Shown piece by piece: positions 26,716-34,141 of a stretch of DNA of 37,653 nt. The notes under the pieces are model-generated. The model worked only from the letters and a program-made list of their open reading frames with translations. It was not told the origin of the DNA and did not search any database. The stretch's first letter is position 1. Every line of letters starts with the position of its first letter. The stretch comes from Neobacillus niacini (lineage in GTDB: Bacteria > Bacillota > Bacilli > Bacillales > Cytobacillaceae): contig NZ_JACWFG010000035.1 of assembly GCF_019749295.1 (NCBI RefSeq), positions 1-37,653 of the forward strand, read 5' to 3'. The translations under genes and the position numbers were made by a program.

Positions 26716-26753
26716 AAAAGTGGACCAGCCTGAGTTTAGGTTGGTCCACTTTT
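26716..26753 (+). terminator. Terminator of the RCC1-like gene
   Basis: AAAAGTGGACCAGCCT and AGGTTGGTCCACTTTT form a stem of up to 19 bp (one G-T pair), then TATATATT. A-T runs at both stem ends would allow bidirectional use. Confidence 0.88.
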
Positions 26754-26804
26754 ATATATTCAGATGTGAAGAAATCAATTCTCGTTCGCATATTATACAC
26801 ATAC

Positions 26805-26826
26805 AGAACATATGTTTGTGTATAAT
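26805..26826 (+). promoter_or_regulatory. LexA (DinR) box and -10 of yolD-like gene
   Basis: AGAACATATGTTTG (26805-26818) matches the Bacillus SOS box CGAACRNRYGTTYG at all but the first base. It is immediately followed by TATAAT (26821-26826), so LexA binding would block RNA polymerase. Confidence 0.8.
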
Positions 26827-26847
26827 ATAAAAGGGAGGAGTGATCAA

Positions 26848-27186
26848 ATGGCAATACGGGATAGAGGGAAATTGAAGTGGCGGCCAGCGTCATTTATTCC
26901 GTTAGGGTTTGAGATGAATGCTGCCATGTATAAGGACCAAGAACGGAAAATGAAACCAGTATTAGACGAATATGAGAAGGAGGAGTTTGATCGGAGTATT
27001 GCCTATGCCATGGAATATCATCTTCCGGTAGAACTTAAGGTTTGGAGCGAAGGGTTTATAGAAACTGTTACTAGCTTCATTCATTATGTCGATCCAGTCA
27101 CATTTCAGATGCGAATGGAGGTAAAACCTGGCGAATTTGAACGGATAGCTATCGAAAATGTAGTCGGCGTAAACGTATTAGAGTAA
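26848..27186 (+). CDS. YolD-like protein
   Basis: A 112-residue YolD-family protein. RDRGKLKWRPASFIPLGFEM at the N-terminus is the family hallmark. An all-beta tail (VTSFIHYVDPVTFQMRMEV, then ENVVGVNVLE) is similar to the WYL-like/oligonucleotide-binding barrel of that family. YolD proteins normally precede a Y-family DNA polymerase (UvrX/ImuB type) in an SOS operon. Here the polymerase gene is missing: a terminator follows and the next gene is unrelated. The ATG lies 7 nt after GGGAGGAG. SOS control is supported by the LexA box. Confidence 0.85.
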   Translation: MAIRDRGKLKWRPASFIPLGFEMNAAMYKDQERKMKPVLDEYEKEEFDRSIAYAMEYHLPVELKVWSEGFIETVTSFIHYVDPVTFQMRMEVKPGEFERIAIENVVGVNVLE

Positions 27187-27248
27187 TCAACGCAATCTTT
27201 TACCATATTCTTACCCTAATAGAGGAGATACCAATAACAGGTTACCAC

Positions 27249-27284
27249 AGGGACGGTTCTCACGGTCAGATTATAACCGTCCCT
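27249..27284 (+). repeat. GGGACGGTT palindromic repeat, copy 2
   Basis: AGGGACGGTT and AACCGTCCCT form a perfect 10-bp stem around a 16-nt loop that itself contains CTCACGGT. It is a REP-like element related to 15601-15623 and 37573-37600. It lies in the 300-bp gap with the terminator at 27332 and no gene. Confidence 0.7.
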
Positions 27285-27331
27285 CATTCCTGAAAACATT
27301 TACGATTTAAATACTGAACTTAATCTAACGT

Positions 27332-27362
27332 TGCGATAGTCCAAGAGGATTATCGCATTTTT
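27332..27362 (+). terminator. Terminator
   Basis: TGCGATA, a 12-nt loop, TATCGCA and a run of T. Probable end of the yolD-like transcript. Confidence 0.75.
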
Positions 27363-27486
27363 TGTTCAAGTTATATTACTAACGGAACAGGAATATTGAA
27401 GAAGAACATGGAATAGTTTAAAAATCACGAAATATTATCCAGGTGAGTTAATCTAACAACCTAAAAAAATACGGGGGGGTAAATCT

Positions 27487-28203
27487 TTGAATCAAAAGAA
27501 AGAACGTATAGGAAGAGTAAAAGAAATCAATAGATTTCCAGTTAAATCAATTTTGGGGGAGTCTTTATCCAGCGCCATAGTTAATCATCGGGGTGTACTT
27601 GGAGACCGTTTATGGGCAATAAAAAATGAGAATGGTAAATTTGGTAGTGGTAAGACTACTCGGCGATTTCAACAAATGGAGGGTTTATTTAATTATAAAG
27701 CAAGATATGAGCGGGACACTCTAATTGTAACAATGCCTGATGGAAATGAATTTCGAGGTGACCAGGAAAGAATACACGAAGCATTAGGTGAGTTGTTAGG
27801 GATCCCAGTAAGATTAGTTAAAGAAGAGTCAATTTCACATTTCGATGAAGGACCAATAAGCATTATCACAACCTCTGCATTAAAAATGTTAAGTAAGGAT
27901 TTAGGCGAAGTAGTAGACCCTCGTCGCTTTCGAGCAAACATGTTATTCGAAACAGAAGGAACAGGTTACCAAGAAGATGAGTGGGTGGGCCGAAGAATTC
28001 AAATAGGACCAAGTGTTACCTTAAGGATTGTTGACCCGCTTGAAAGGTGTATCATGGTAAACAATTCACAAGAGGACCTTAAGCAAGATGCCCGGATATT
28101 GAGAACTTTGGTAAATAATCATTCTGCGATGTTTGGTGTTTGGGCAAAAGTTGAAAAATATGGTGAAGTAAGTGTTGGAGATGAGGCAATATTACTTGAT
28201 TAA
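27487..28203 (+). CDS. MOSC domain-containing protein, YcbX-like
   Basis: A 238-residue protein with an N-terminal beta-barrel (RVKEINRFPVKSILGESLSS, then GVLGDRLWAI) and a C-terminal MOSC domain (about 105-238). The latter has VDPRRFRANMLF and the conserved Cys in DPLERCIMVN. The family handles molybdenum-cofactor-type sulfur chemistry, for example reduction of N-hydroxylated compounds. TTG start after a G-rich ribosome site (GGGGGGG). This copy is intact, unlike the MOSC gene at 4105. No molybdenum enzyme is nearby. Confidence 0.88.
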   Translation: MNQKKERIGRVKEINRFPVKSILGESLSSAIVNHRGVLGDRLWAIKNENGKFGSGKTTRRFQQMEGLFNYKARYERDTLIVTMPDGNEFRGDQERIHEALGELLGIPVRLVKEESISHFDEGPISIITTSALKMLSKDLGEVVDPRRFRANMLFETEGTGYQEDEWVGRRIQIGPSVTLRIVDPLERCIMVNNSQEDLKQDARILRTLVNNHSAMFGVWAKVEKYGEVSVGDEAILLD

Positions 28204-28310
28204 TATTGCTAGATGGTTGTTCAACAAGAATAGTAAATTAGTATCGAGCATCTGAGGTTTGGAAATACGTGGTAAATAAATGAATAGAGATGGGTGTAGA
28301 AATAATACAA

Positions 28311-28356
28311 AATCCAGGAATATAGAGGATTATATTTCTTCATTTATTCCTGGATT
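28311..28356. terminator. Bidirectional terminator between convergent genes
   Basis: AATCCAGGAATA and TATTCCTGGATT form a perfect 12-bp stem with a 22-nt loop. Convergent genes flank it. Confidence 0.75.
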
Positions 28357-28397
28357 ATAGGTTGTTTTTATTATTATTAGATTTCCTTGAAGAATTA

Positions 28398-28928
28398 TTA
28401 ATAATCAAATTGTAGTAAATACAATAAGAATTCACTTTCATTGACTTTTTTTATTTTATACTTACGTAATTGACTTTCAATTTTTTTCTTTTCATCATCT
28501 TTATTACTAAACAGATTAGCCAACTGATAAAAACCTTCTGCTAAGATAGTTACTAAACCAGCAGAACCTAATTCTAACCCTAACGTTTCAGTGTCTGAAA
28601 GTTGTGATTTAGCTAGTTCTTCCATTTGAGTTTTATATTCGCCTTTAATAGCAATATACGGTTCCTTATTATTAAGGGCTAAAAGCAAATCATCTGTATT
28701 ATAAACTTCGAAAATAGCATTTTCCATTTCCAACTTTAGTAATTCATCAAGTACGAGTCCTTCACTTTTATTGACTGTTTTAGCAATTGCTTGGATGGTC
28801 TTAACGGAATAACTGCTTACATTTTTTTTGTTTACATTTGCGAGCATTTGCTGACTCATTCCAGTTTCTTTAAATACATCGTACCGTTTCTTACCGTTTT
28901 TTTGTAAATAAACATCTAAAAGGCTCAT
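28398..28928 (-). CDS. HTH (Cro/CI-like) protein with C-terminal helical domain
   Basis: A 176-residue protein. The N-terminal HTH is KRYDVFKETGMSQQMLANVN then SYSVKTIQAIAKTVN (about 13-50). After a linker comes a Gly-rich hydrophobic segment (LGLELGSAGLVTILAEG, about 117-133), which could be a buried or membrane-touching helix. A Lys-rich tail ends in LLYLLQFDY. It resembles small Firmicutes proteins of unknown role that look like mobile-element regulators. AAAGGAG 6 nt from the ATG. It is preceded by a large inverted repeat that is a likely autoregulatory operator. Confidence 0.75.
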   Translation of the reverse strand: MSLLDVYLQKNGKKRYDVFKETGMSQQMLANVNKKNVSSYSVKTIQAIAKTVNKSEGLVLDELLKLEMENAIFEVYNTDDLLLALNNKEPYIAIKGEYKTQMEELAKSQLSDTETLGLELGSAGLVTILAEGFYQLANLFSNKDDEKKKIESQLRKYKIKKVNESEFLLYLLQFDY

Positions 28929-28950
28929 CTCTAACTCCTTTCATTAAATA

Positions 28951-28990
28951 AAATATAATTTACTAAAAAAGTATTTACTAAATTATATTT
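28951..28990 (-). promoter_or_regulatory. Inverted-repeat operator of the HTH gene
   Basis: AAATATAATTTA (28951-28962) and TAAATTATATTT (28979-28990) are perfect inverted copies. Inside them TTTACTAAA occurs twice, 15 bp apart (28960 and 28975). The 40-bp site lies 23 bp upstream of the gene's start. Confidence 0.65.
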
Positions 28991-29116
28991 TAGTATATAT
29001 GTTAAAAAATGTAAAAGGTTTTATGCTTATTTTCGTTTTAAAGGAATTGCTATGCATAAATGGAATAATCTTATGTAGAACTATCTGGAAACGCGTACGG
29101 AAGGGGATATATTTAT

Positions 29117-29611
29117 TTGAAGAAGAAAATAATGGCTCTTGTTGTAGTTTTCTTTGTAGTTATTCTAACGATCGGGTATTTTTCTGTTCCTTTATCCTCT
29201 AAAAGCATCATTCCACATTCTAATCAAATAGAACGTATTTATTTTACTTATCCAGATGAAGGTAAAACGAATTATTACTTAATCGAATTCAATGTTAAGA
29301 ATTCGAATCTTAAACGATTAACGAGTATCTTCGACTCCGTTTCGTATACAAGATCAATTGGAAGTAAAAACATAAGAAATGATGGTAAAACGCTTATAAT
29401 GTATGTGATCTATCGTGACCGCAACGGAGAATTACTCAATTATGATTTAGATATTAATGAAAAGGGATATGTAGTAAGTGATAAGAAGAAGTTTAAGATG
29501 GCAGATGAAGATAAAGAAGTTTTTAAGCAGCTTTCAAAATTTGTGCTAGACGAGGGTATTAAAACGATTGGTACGATTCCACATTCACAAGCAGGGAAAA
29601 GGCATGAATAA
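29117..29611 (+). CDS. Hypothetical membrane-anchored or secreted protein
   Basis: A 164-residue protein starting at TTG with AAGGGG upstream. A basic N-terminus (KKKIM) and one hydrophobic helix (ALVVVFFVVILTIGYFSV, residues 6-23) act as signal anchor. A beta/alpha extracellular domain follows (IERIYFTYPDEGKTNYYLIE, then LIMYVIYRDRNGELLNYD). There is no lipobox. Family not recognised. Confidence 0.75.
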   Translation: MKKKIMALVVVFFVVILTIGYFSVPLSSKSIIPHSNQIERIYFTYPDEGKTNYYLIEFNVKNSNLKRLTSIFDSVSYTRSIGSKNIRNDGKTLIMYVIYRDRNGELLNYDLDINEKGYVVSDKKKFKMADEDKEVFKQLSKFVLDEGIKTIGTIPHSQAGKRHE

Positions 29612-29700
29612 ACCTGTAATATCAATAAAATTACTTCGAAGAATGCGAATCATGGTTACTAATAGAGTATGAGTAAAATAAATAGTCATTATAATAGAAA

Positions 29701-29729
29701 ATCCCTGCCGTAAGAATGAAGGCAGGGAT
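29701..29729. terminator. Bidirectional terminator
   Basis: ATCCCTGCC, an 11-nt loop and GGCAGGGAT. T-runs flank the stem on the minus strand, where it ends the znuA transcript, and it also follows the plus-strand hypothetical gene. Confidence 0.85.
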
Positions 29730-29764
29730 AAAAGAGGACAAAGGTGTAGTTGATTTGTTTGTTG

Positions 29765-30781
29765 TTAATCGTTTAATGCAGTTTTGATGGTTGTTAAGTT
29801 TTGTCTCATAATGCTGAAGTAATCTTCTTTTTGCTTGATATCTTCATCTGTTAAAGCCTCCAGATTATGAAGTGTAAGAGATTCTGCCCCAATTTCCTTT
29901 TGGATGATTTCTGCTACCTTTGGAGATACATTCTGCTCAAAAATAACATACCGAATGCTGTGTTCTGTGGATTCAGCAATGATTTCCTGTAATTCTTTTT
30001 GCGAAGGCTCCTGTGTTGGTGATAAGCCTGAAATAGGTATTTCTATTATGCCATATCGCTTTTCCCAATAGCCATAAGCAGAGTGAGCAACCAATATATG
30101 TTTCGTTTTCGAGCCATCGACGGTTTGCTTAAATTCTTGATCTAGTTTTTCGAGATCACTTTTAACTTGATTGAAATTAGCTTCAAATACTGAAGCATGT
30201 TCAGGCAGTAATTCACTCAAAGAATTTTTAATGATTTCTGCTAGATTAATAGAAAGTAAGGGATCTAACCATACATGAGGATCCACGTCTCCATGGTCAT
30301 GTTCTTCCTCCGTATGCGCGTGCGCTTCGGTTTCACCTTCGTCAGCATGTTCCTCCTTATGTGTACTTTCCTCTTCATGATGTTCCTCTTCAGCATGAGT
30401 GGATTCAAGGAGTTCAATTCCATCCGCTGCTTGAAGAATTTCAACATTTTCCTTTTTCAAGGCCTCAGCAGCTTCTTCTGCAAACCCTTCAATTCCAACT
30501 CCTGTATAGATGAATAGATCCGAATTGGCAAGTGCAACCATGTCTTTCGTAGATGGTTCAAAGGAATGGGCATCTACATTTGGAGGATAGATACTTTTAA
30601 CTTCGACGTAACTGCCGCCAATTTTTTTTGTGAAATCTTCAAGCGGATAAATAGTGGTATAGACGGTAAGAGAATTTTTTTCTTTCTTTTCTCCAGTTTT
30701 TCCAACTTCTTTGGATCCACAACCTGCTAACAAAAGGCTAAAAGATAGAGCAGAGGCAGAAATAAGTTTAGATATTTTCAT
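29765..30781 (-). CDS. znuA: Zinc ABC transporter substrate-binding lipoprotein (ZnuA/AdcA type)
   Basis: A 338-residue cluster A-I metal-binding protein. The lipoprotein signal ends in LLLAGC (Cys21). The domain then shows TIYPLEDFTKKIGG, NVDAHSFEPSTKD, a long His/Glu-rich loop (about 128-168, repeated HAEEEHHEEE-like), DPHVWLDPLL, LVAHSAYGYWEKRYGI and ISGLSPTQEPS. The His-rich loop and three conserved His point to zinc. A Zur-like box lies upstream. The permease and ATPase genes are not in the window, so it works with partners encoded elsewhere. Confidence 0.93.
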   Translation of the reverse strand: MKISKLISASALSFSLLLAGCGSKEVGKTGEKKEKNSLTVYTTIYPLEDFTKKIGGSYVEVKSIYPPNVDAHSFEPSTKDMVALANSDLFIYTGVGIEGFAEEAAEALKKENVEILQAADGIELLESTHAEEEHHEEESTHKEEHADEGETEAHAHTEEEHDHGDVDPHVWLDPLLSINLAEIIKNSLSELLPEHASVFEANFNQVKSDLEKLDQEFKQTVDGSKTKHILVAHSAYGYWEKRYGIIEIPISGLSPTQEPSQKELQEIIAESTEHSIRYVIFEQNVSPKVAEIIQKEIGAESLTLHNLEALTDEDIKQKEDYFSIMRQNLTTIKTALND

Positions 30782-30879
30782 AAATTACTCCTTTTATATA
30801 ATTAAATTTTTAGAATATGGTAAAACGAAATTGTTACGTTTTACATTCTAAAATAAAAATATGCGTTTGTAAATGAATT

Positions 30880-30898
30880 TAGGAATCATTTCGATTTA
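30880..30898 (-). promoter_or_regulatory. Zur-like box upstream of znuA
   Basis: On the minus strand, TAAATCGAAATGATTCCTA resembles the Zur consensus (AAATCGTAATnATT core), with a degenerate second half. It lies about 100 bp before the znuA start. Confidence 0.55.
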
Positions 30899-30962
30899 TT
30901 TTTTAAAAGGAAGAGGTTAACGTTCTAACGCTTGACATTAAAACAAAATTGGGATAAAGTGC

Positions 30963-30983
30963 AAATCGTAATCATTTTGATTT
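30963..30983 (+). promoter_or_regulatory. Zur box upstream of rpmG paralog
   Basis: AAATCGTAATCATTTTGATT is a near-perfect Zur site with inverted AAAT/ATTT arms, 30 bp upstream of the L33 gene start. Confidence 0.8.
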
Positions 30984-31012
30984 GATAACAAAAAGTCTAG
31001 GAAGAAAGTAAA

Positions 31013-31162
31013 ATGCGTGTGAAAATTACACTACAATGTACAGAAACTGGCGACAGAAATTACATTACAACAAAGAACAAGCGGAATAATCCAGATAGAC
31101 TCGAACTAAAAAAATATTCTCCTCGGTTGAAACGCTACACCATACACAGAGAAACAAAGTAA
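31013..31162 (+). CDS. rpmGC: Ribosomal protein L33, zinc-independent type
   Basis: A 49-residue L33 (MRVKITLQCTETGDRNYITT, then RLELKKYSPRLKRYTIHRE). Only one Cys remains where zinc-binding L33 has two CxxC pairs, so this is the C-minus paralog. Such copies replace the zinc form during starvation to free zinc. AGGAAG ribosome site. The adjacent Zur box and its place between znuA and the zagA-type gene fit Zur control as in B. subtilis. Confidence 0.92.
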   Translation: MRVKITLQCTETGDRNYITTKNKRNNPDRLELKKYSPRLKRYTIHRETK

Positions 31163-31215
31163 GCAAATAACACCAGAGTCATATAATGAAGTTATTTAAA
31201 AAATGTATAAAATTT

Positions 31216-31236
31216 AAATCGTAATGATTATTATTT
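31216..31236 (+). promoter_or_regulatory. Zur box upstream of zagA-like gene
   Basis: AAATCGTAATGATTATTATT matches the Zur consensus closely, ending 24 bp before the GTPase start codon at 31261. Confidence 0.8.
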
Positions 31237-31260
31237 ATGAATAGCGAAGGGAGAAAGATC

Positions 31261-32463
31261 ATGATAGATACAAGAATTCCAGTCACTGTTTTAAGTGGGT
31301 ATTTAGGAGCAGGGAAGACCACTTTATTAAACCATATTCTTCAGAACCGAGATGGATTAAAAGTTGCCGTAATTGTTAATGACATGAGTGAAATTAATGT
31401 GGATGCAGAGTTGGTAAAACAGGGAGGGGGGTTAAACAGAACGGAAGAAAAGCTAGTGGAACTATCAAATGGATGCATATGCTGTACATTAAGAGAAGAC
31501 CTTTTAAAAGAAGTGGAACGACTAGTCGAGATTGGAAATATAGATTATTTTGTGATTGAATCAACAGGTATAAGTGAACCAGTACCCATTGCACAAACTT
31601 TTTCTTACATAGATGAAGAGTTGGGAATTGATCTTACTAAGCATTGTAAACTCGATACAATGGTTACAGTGGTTGACGCAAACAGGTTTTGGCATGACTT
31701 TGCCTCAGGAGACCTCCTGCTGGAAAGAAACCAGGCTGTAGGTGAAGAGGATGAAAGAAGTGTTGCGGACTTATTAATAGACCAAATTGAGTTTTGTGAT
31801 GTCTTAATCCTTAATAAATGCGATTTGCTTGAGGAGGAACAATTAATTCAACTGGAGGTTTTTTTAAGAAAGTTACAGCCTGCAGCGAAGTTTCATCGTT
31901 CTAAAAAGGGGAATATTCACCCATCAGAGATTTTAAATACAGGTTTGTTTAATTTTGAAGCCGCAAGCGAATCTGCCGGCTGGGTTAAAGAATTAGAAGC
32001 GCCTGAGCATACTCCGGAAACGGAAGAGTATGGAATTAGCTCCTTTGTTTATAGAAGTTCGGTCCCATTTCATTCTGAGAGGTTCAATCGCTGGGTGGAA
32101 GAAATGCCAGAAGAAATTGTGAGGGCATAAGGAATTGTATGGTGCGCAACCAGGAATGACGTAGCTTTACTATTTTCGCAAGCAGGTCCATCGGTGCAAT
32201 TAGACCCCGTAGCATATTGGATTGCCTCCTTGTCCCCAGAGCAACAAGCCCACTATTTTGAAGAAGACCCGACAGAAAAAGAAGAGTGGGATGAAAAGTT
32301 TGGAGACCGGAAAAATGAAATCGTTGTAATCGGCATTCACATGGATAAAGATGTGGTAAAAACTTCTTTAGATCGCTGTTTACTAACTGAAAAAGAGATG
32401 TTAGAAGATTGGAATAAAATGGGTGATCCCTTCGTGTGGAATATTACTACAGCAGTTAAATAA
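31261..32463 (+). pseudogene. zagA: COG0523 zinc metallochaperone GTPase (ZagA/YciC), in-frame stop
   Basis: A 400-codon frame interrupted only by TAA at 32128-32130 (codon 290). It then continues in frame with GIVWCATRNDVALLFSQAGP, CobW C-terminal domain sequence, to the natural end. The Walker A GYLGAGKTT (13-21), the metal motif CICC (72-75), the switch E-TGISEPVP and NKCD are all present before the stop. Homologues usually have Lys at this place, so AAA to TAA is likely. A truncated 289-residue product would keep the GTPase core but lose most of the CobW C-terminal domain. The start is ATG 31261 after GAAGGGAG; ATG 31237 lacks a site. The intact protein delivers zinc under starvation. Confidence 0.88.
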
Positions 32464-32467
32464 AATG

Positions 32468-32500
32468 AATGAGCCTGCACTATTTAAATGTAGGCTCATT
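32468..32500 (+). terminator. Hairpin after zagA
   Basis: AATGAGCCTGCA and TGTAGGCTCATT form a 12-bp stem with one G-T pair. The downstream T-run is weak (ACTATTTTAG). Confidence 0.65.
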
Positions 32501-32591
32501 GATACTATTTTAGAGCCCGCCCTTTCAATCTTATTCTTGATAGAGAATGCTTACATCGAGCAAATAAAAAACATCTCAGGGAGGGATTGAA

Positions 32592-32888
32592 TTGGATAAA
32601 GTAAAATTAAAAAAGTCTGGAGAATTGTATATTCCTAAAAATCTTACCAAAATTTTAAATATTGAAGTAGGTGACAGGCTCAATATATTTTTAGAAGGTA
32701 AAAAAATCGTATTAACTAGTAAAGCAGGATTTGAAAAAGAAAATAAGTGTACTTATAATCAAAAAGGAACCATTCATATACCGGCAGAAATAAGAAAATT
32801 AAGTAATATCAACACAAATGCAGTCTTTACTATTACTATCGATGAAAAGGAAAAACGGGTTTGCCTTATGCCCGATTTAACAGGTTGA
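32592..32888 (+). CDS. Protein with two AbrB/SpoVT-like domains
   Basis: A 98-residue protein starting at TTG after AGGGAGGG. It has two tandem swapped-hairpin half-barrels: KKSGELYIPKNLTKILNIEV-GD (about 5-45) and QKGTIHIPAEIRKLSNIN (about 55-95). AbrB monomers normally hold one such domain and dimerise, so this may be a fused single-chain dimer. It may bind DNA as a transition-state-type regulator. The second domain is more divergent. No partner toxin is adjacent. Confidence 0.8.
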   Translation: MDKVKLKKSGELYIPKNLTKILNIEVGDRLNIFLEGKKIVLTSKAGFEKENKCTYNQKGTIHIPAEIRKLSNINTNAVFTITIDEKEKRVCLMPDLTG

Positions 32889-32921
32889 ATGAGATTGGGA
32901 AGAATTCTCTTACGTTATAGG

Positions 32922-32954
32922 GGCGTTGGTCCAAAAAAGGACTGACGCCTTTTT
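32922..32954 (+). terminator. Terminator of the AbrB-like gene
   Basis: GGCGTTGGTCC-AAAAAA-GGACTGACGCC (one mismatch), then TTTTT. The hairpin is very similar to that at 33573. Confidence 0.85.
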
Positions 32955-33087
32955 CGTTGAACGTATTGATCTAAAGCTGCAGTTTAGTTAAAGAAGCATT
33001 GCTCAGAGTATTTTATTTCTTCGCAGGAAATAAAGCTCTTTTTATTGAATATATTTCATTAAAGAGATGAATTAGAGGAGACAATAA

Positions 33088-33531
33088 ATGGATAAAAATT
33101 ATGATGGGTATATTAACAATGCTATTGAGTGGGCTAAAGGTCATTTGAATTCTAAAGAATATTGTTTTATTTGTTTGGCTTTTGTAGAGGATGCATTAGA
33201 AAGAAGTAATGACATTGAAATCTTTGGTGGAGATTTTGCAAAAGAATCCGCAGATTTATATGAAGCAAATAAGCAAAGAGGTATACCTCCAAAAGGAACC
33301 TTTGTTTTTTATGATTGCATAGGAGTAATTAATGGAGAACGAAAAAATTGGGGGCATGTAGGCTTATCTATTGGTAATGGAGAGGTTATTCATGCTTGGG
33401 ATAAGGTAAGGATTAATAATTACCTTGATGTAGAAAAGCTAACTGCTGCTCCAGGTTGGGAAAAACCAAGGTTTATTGGATGGGTATCGCTTGAACGTAT
33501 TATGGTTGGTTTTCAAAGGAAAATTTATTAA
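33088..33531 (+). CDS. NlpC/P60-like (papain-fold) protein
   Basis: A 147-residue single-domain protein. EYCFICLAFVEDAL (about 26-39) supplies the probable nucleophile Cys, and NWGHVGLSIGNGEVIHAWDK supplies the catalytic His and the following polar residue, as in NlpC/P60 cell-wall hydrolases. There is no signal peptide, which is unusual for a peptidoglycan enzyme, so it may act inside the cell or be released by lysis. Good AGAGGAG ribosome site. Confidence 0.75.
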   Translation: MDKNYDGYINNAIEWAKGHLNSKEYCFICLAFVEDALERSNDIEIFGGDFAKESADLYEANKQRGIPPKGTFVFYDCIGVINGERKNWGHVGLSIGNGEVIHAWDKVRINNYLDVEKLTAAPGWEKPRFIGWVSLERIMVGFQRKIY

Positions 33532-33544
33532 TGTTTAATATAGA

Positions 33545-33604
33545 ATGTGAAGGAATTACTTAAACAAACGGTGGCGTTGATCCAAGAAGGATTAACGCCT
33601 TTTC
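33545..33604 (+). repeat. Leader repeat copy E with terminator hairpin
   Basis: TGTGAAGGAATTACTTAAAC then AAACGGTG runs directly into GGCGTTGATCC-AAGAA-GGATTAACGCC (33573-33599) and TTTTCTTT. It ends the NlpC/P60-like transcript. It has the same leader-plus-hairpin design as 9360-9414. The tract ACGGGGCAGGTTAGCTC (33628 onward) follows. Confidence 0.75.
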
Positions 33605-33718
33605 TTTGCTGTCGAGGTTATGGTATAACGGGGCAGGTTAGCTCAAAATAAAATCCCAAATAAAAGAAGGACATACCTTGGGAAATATTGAATAAAGTAC
33701 CATTAAGGAATTTTCGAT

Positions 33719-34051
33719 ATGGAGTTGATTTCTTTAGGTGAATTGAAAAAAGATGTAATAAGATTGATTGAAATTATTGCAATCTTATCTATTGGTTTAC
33801 TTTTCACGGTACATATTTTAAAGCCTATTTACGAGAACTTCGGAGTTCTATTTATTGGAAACGTATGGGTTAATTGGTTTGGAGTTTCTTATATATTATT
33901 CGTCATATACACGTTGATGGTTGGTTTGTGTATTTCTAAGGAAAGTATTCTCTTTAAAAAGCGACGTACTTCGATAATCTTTTGGCTTATTTTTATTGGA
34001 TCAAATTATGTAGTCTTTACCCCTTTTATAATAGGTGAAAATCCATTCTAA
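33719..34051 (+). CDS. Small membrane protein, paralog 1
   Basis: A 110-residue protein with about three hydrophobic helices (18-37, 55-77 and 88-106). FIGNVWVNWFGVSYILFVIY and the ending PFIIGENPF are shared with the protein at 35861 (FIGNVWVIWFGISFMVFALY, PFFIGEIPF), so the two are duplicates. AAGGAA lies 8 nt before the ATG. Family not recognised. The charged loop KESILFKKRRTS is cytosolic by charge. Confidence 0.75.
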   Translation: MELISLGELKKDVIRLIEIIAILSIGLLFTVHILKPIYENFGVLFIGNVWVNWFGVSYILFVIYTLMVGLCISKESILFKKRRTSIIFWLIFIGSNYVVFTPFIIGENPF

Positions 34052-34141
34052 GATAATAAATAAGGAAAAAATTCGTTGTTAATACTGTTATAATCTTAAA
34101 GAGGTAGAGGAAAAAGGTTAAGCATTAAAGGGGACTGTTTA

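Noticed and set aside
26042..26893. 283-codon frame on the minus strand opposite the RCC1-like gene
   Set aside because: The repeat code keeps the antisense frame open. There is no ribosome site, and it would also run through a terminator and the LexA-box promoter.
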